Below, piece by piece: positions 62,510 through 64,000 of a stretch of DNA of 64,000 nucleotides. Within the stretch, counting starts at the first letter, position 1, and the number at the start of each line of letters is the position of its first letter. The translations under genes were made by a program, and so were the position numbers. Source of the DNA: Trichostrongylus colubriformis (taxonomy: Eukaryota; Nematoda; Chromadorea; Rhabditida; Trichostrongylidae); assembly GCA_963978905.1 (NCBI GenBank), contig OZ022261.1, positions 22,503,686 to 22,567,685 of the forward strand. The letters are read 5' to 3'. The notes beneath the pieces were generated by a model, which searched no databases, was not told where the DNA came from, and was given only the letters and a program-made list of their open reading frames with translations.

Positions 62510-62665
62510 TGTCGGTGCGGTGTGTGTGGCGCGTGAAGTATGGTGTGTGTTGTTTGCATGTAATGTGAGTGTGGTGTCTGTATGGTGTGCGTGGTGTGAG
62601 TGGTATGTATGGTGTTTTTAGTGTGTGTGATGTATATGGTGTATTTGGTGTCGGTTTTATGTTAT
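62510..62665. repeat. GT-rich degenerate minisatellite
   Basis: Irregular GTGT, GTATGGT and GTGTGGT words over about 150 bases (for example TATGGTGTGCGTGGTGTGAG). The open frames on both strands here arise from the repeat. Confidence 0.8.
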
Positions 62666-64000
62666 GTGGTGAGTGGTTGCGGTATTGCAGCTGCAACGTT
62701 ACATTTCAAGAGTCTTACTGGAGGTTGGTCTCAGTCTATCCTCGCGAGGAGTCGATAGAGAAATATCAGGCAACGCTATCAAAACATGATATGATGTGAT
62801 GAGTAGATGAGATGATGCGTTATCATACCAACTTCAATTTAACAATCTGCTGAAGTTGGAGTAAGGTCCAGCTTGGAACTTCTGGCCTCCACCAAGCGGT
62901 GACATTACGGTCAATAAACTTCATCGAAGTAGTTGGTATATACAAGGGCACCAAGTGGCAACACGAAGAACCGTCGAGCAGACAGCGACATAACGACTAC
63001 AAATTTGATGCATCGTGTCATCAACTATACGAAAGGAAAGGTACACCATTATAAGCCATTTGAACGCATGAATTTTTTCATACTACGCAGCTTCGAGTGA
63101 ATGAGGTAATGTACAGTAGGATGCTTAGGTATTGCAACCTTGAATAGCATAATCACGCACTGTGACAAAGACACAAGTCTCTAAAGTTTCCCTTAGGTTT
63201 CACCAGTGACGCATCCGATCATATGGCATCATCTCCACGAAACTAGAGCCACAGAGAAATTGGCCAGCGATCACTTAGGGACATTGTCAATAGGATTCAC
63301 ACGCTGGCACACTCACTGAAAACAGGGCCCCTGAAATATAATCAGAAAACGTACTTCACTCTTGCTCTCGCAGAAAAACTAGCTACTCAGTTAGAGTCAA
63401 GGCGCCTAGGGGTACTGGAGACATCGCAAGAGAGTATACGATTCTCACCAAGGCGTTTAAACGAGGAAATGGAGAATCAAAAATGAGATCGCAGAAACTG
63501 CCTGCCATACGTATGCCTAAATCTAATGGTTAGATATGGGAGTTCAATGATTTTTGTTCCCCTTTTTACGCCAATGACGATATGCAAAATACACTCACAA
63601 AACTACAAAAATTGTTGCATTTTTGGTGTAAACTTCGGCAGCACCTTCTGCATGCTCTACCATCCAGGTACACCCTTAGTTTTTGGAATTTCATGGACAA
63701 AGGGATGATGAATTCGAGGAACTTCTTTTGAGCATGAAGATTCCATCTGCATTAGCATTTTCGAGGCGTTTGATTAGCACTGTTATGAAATTCGCGTCAG
63801 TTTCATAGCAGTTCAACTGGCTTCCCTTAAAGCACACCAAGTGGGTCAGAAAGAGGTCACACTTGAGGTTGAAGATGGGTGCATGAGCTGCATTTTCTAA
63901 AAATGTTGCTCTACACCAAGCTTGATCCTGGAACTCGCCTTACCACCGATTGCGCTTTCCGCTAGCTGCATCAAAGCGTCAACACAAACCAGGTCACAAG
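62666..64000. other. Window end, unassigned
   Basis: AT-rich. A short ATGATGTGATGAGTAGATGA run lies at 62788-62815. No gene or transposon is recognised. Confidence 0.3.

Noticed and set aside
62466..62799. Opposed 76-codon frames at the GT-rich tract
   Set aside because: Both are generated by the GT/AC minisatellite.

Overview
This window is eukaryotic and most likely from a parasitic rhabditid nematode of the strongylid/hookworm type. The basis is exon structure, a 5' exon starting 12 bases after a nematode-type (trans-)splice acceptor, RTE-type LINEs, a mariner transposase fragment, Penelope-like elements and many fold-back MITEs. The species call is inference. No bacterial-style operon, rRNA, intact tRNA or CRISPR array is visible.

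One real gene dominates. On the + strand I reconstruct a 16-exon gene from 8817 to 60361 for a secreted protein of 592 residues with two tandem EndoU (XendoU, poly(U)-specific endoribonuclease) domains. All 15 splice junctions keep frame, and four consecutive intron positions are shared in place and phase by the two domains, so the gene arose by internal domain duplication. The C-terminal domain keeps the catalytic His, His and Lys. The N-terminal domain has Ser, Ser and Ala there and looks like a pseudoenzyme domain. About 1.8 kb of coding sequence is spread over 51.5 kb because the introns are packed with transposons.

Layout. 0-4.9 kb: decayed + strand Penelope-like (PLE) remnants, one split by a 0.75 kb TA-flanked MITE. 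4.9-8.8 kb: nothing assigned. 8.8-12.4 kb: signal-peptide exon and exon 2, separated by a 1.03 kb fold-back element and a TTAA-flanked MITE. 12.4-18.7 kb: intron 2 with an old minus-strand RTE. 18.7-25.1 kb: exons 3-6, with a 172 bp PLE-end hairpin in intron 3 and a 54-base GC-AG intron 4. 25.1-34.5 kb: intron 6 with RTE copy 1 (split by a 1.28 kb Mutator-like MITE that carries a 0.49 kb MITE) and an intact-ORF PLE with a perfect 14 bp target duplication. 34.5-40.2 kb: exons 7-9, with a truncated mariner carrying a nested MITE and RTE copy 2 in intron 8. 40.2-48.6 kb: intron 9 with a second TTAA MITE and a 1.43 kb fold-back. 48.6-55.7 kb: exons 10-13, with a 1.35 kb fold-back and a 1.77 kb near-complete palindrome in intron 11. 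55.7-60.4 kb: exons 14-16 and poly(A) signal, with further fold-backs. 60.4-64 kb: a TTAA-flanked palindrome, a GT-rich minisatellite and unassigned sequence.

The large intronic retroelements (RTE copies 1 and 2, PLE, old RTE) are almost all antisense to the host gene. That fits selection against sense-strand splice and poly(A) signals. Most other open frames in the window are chance frames or antisense shadows of repeats.
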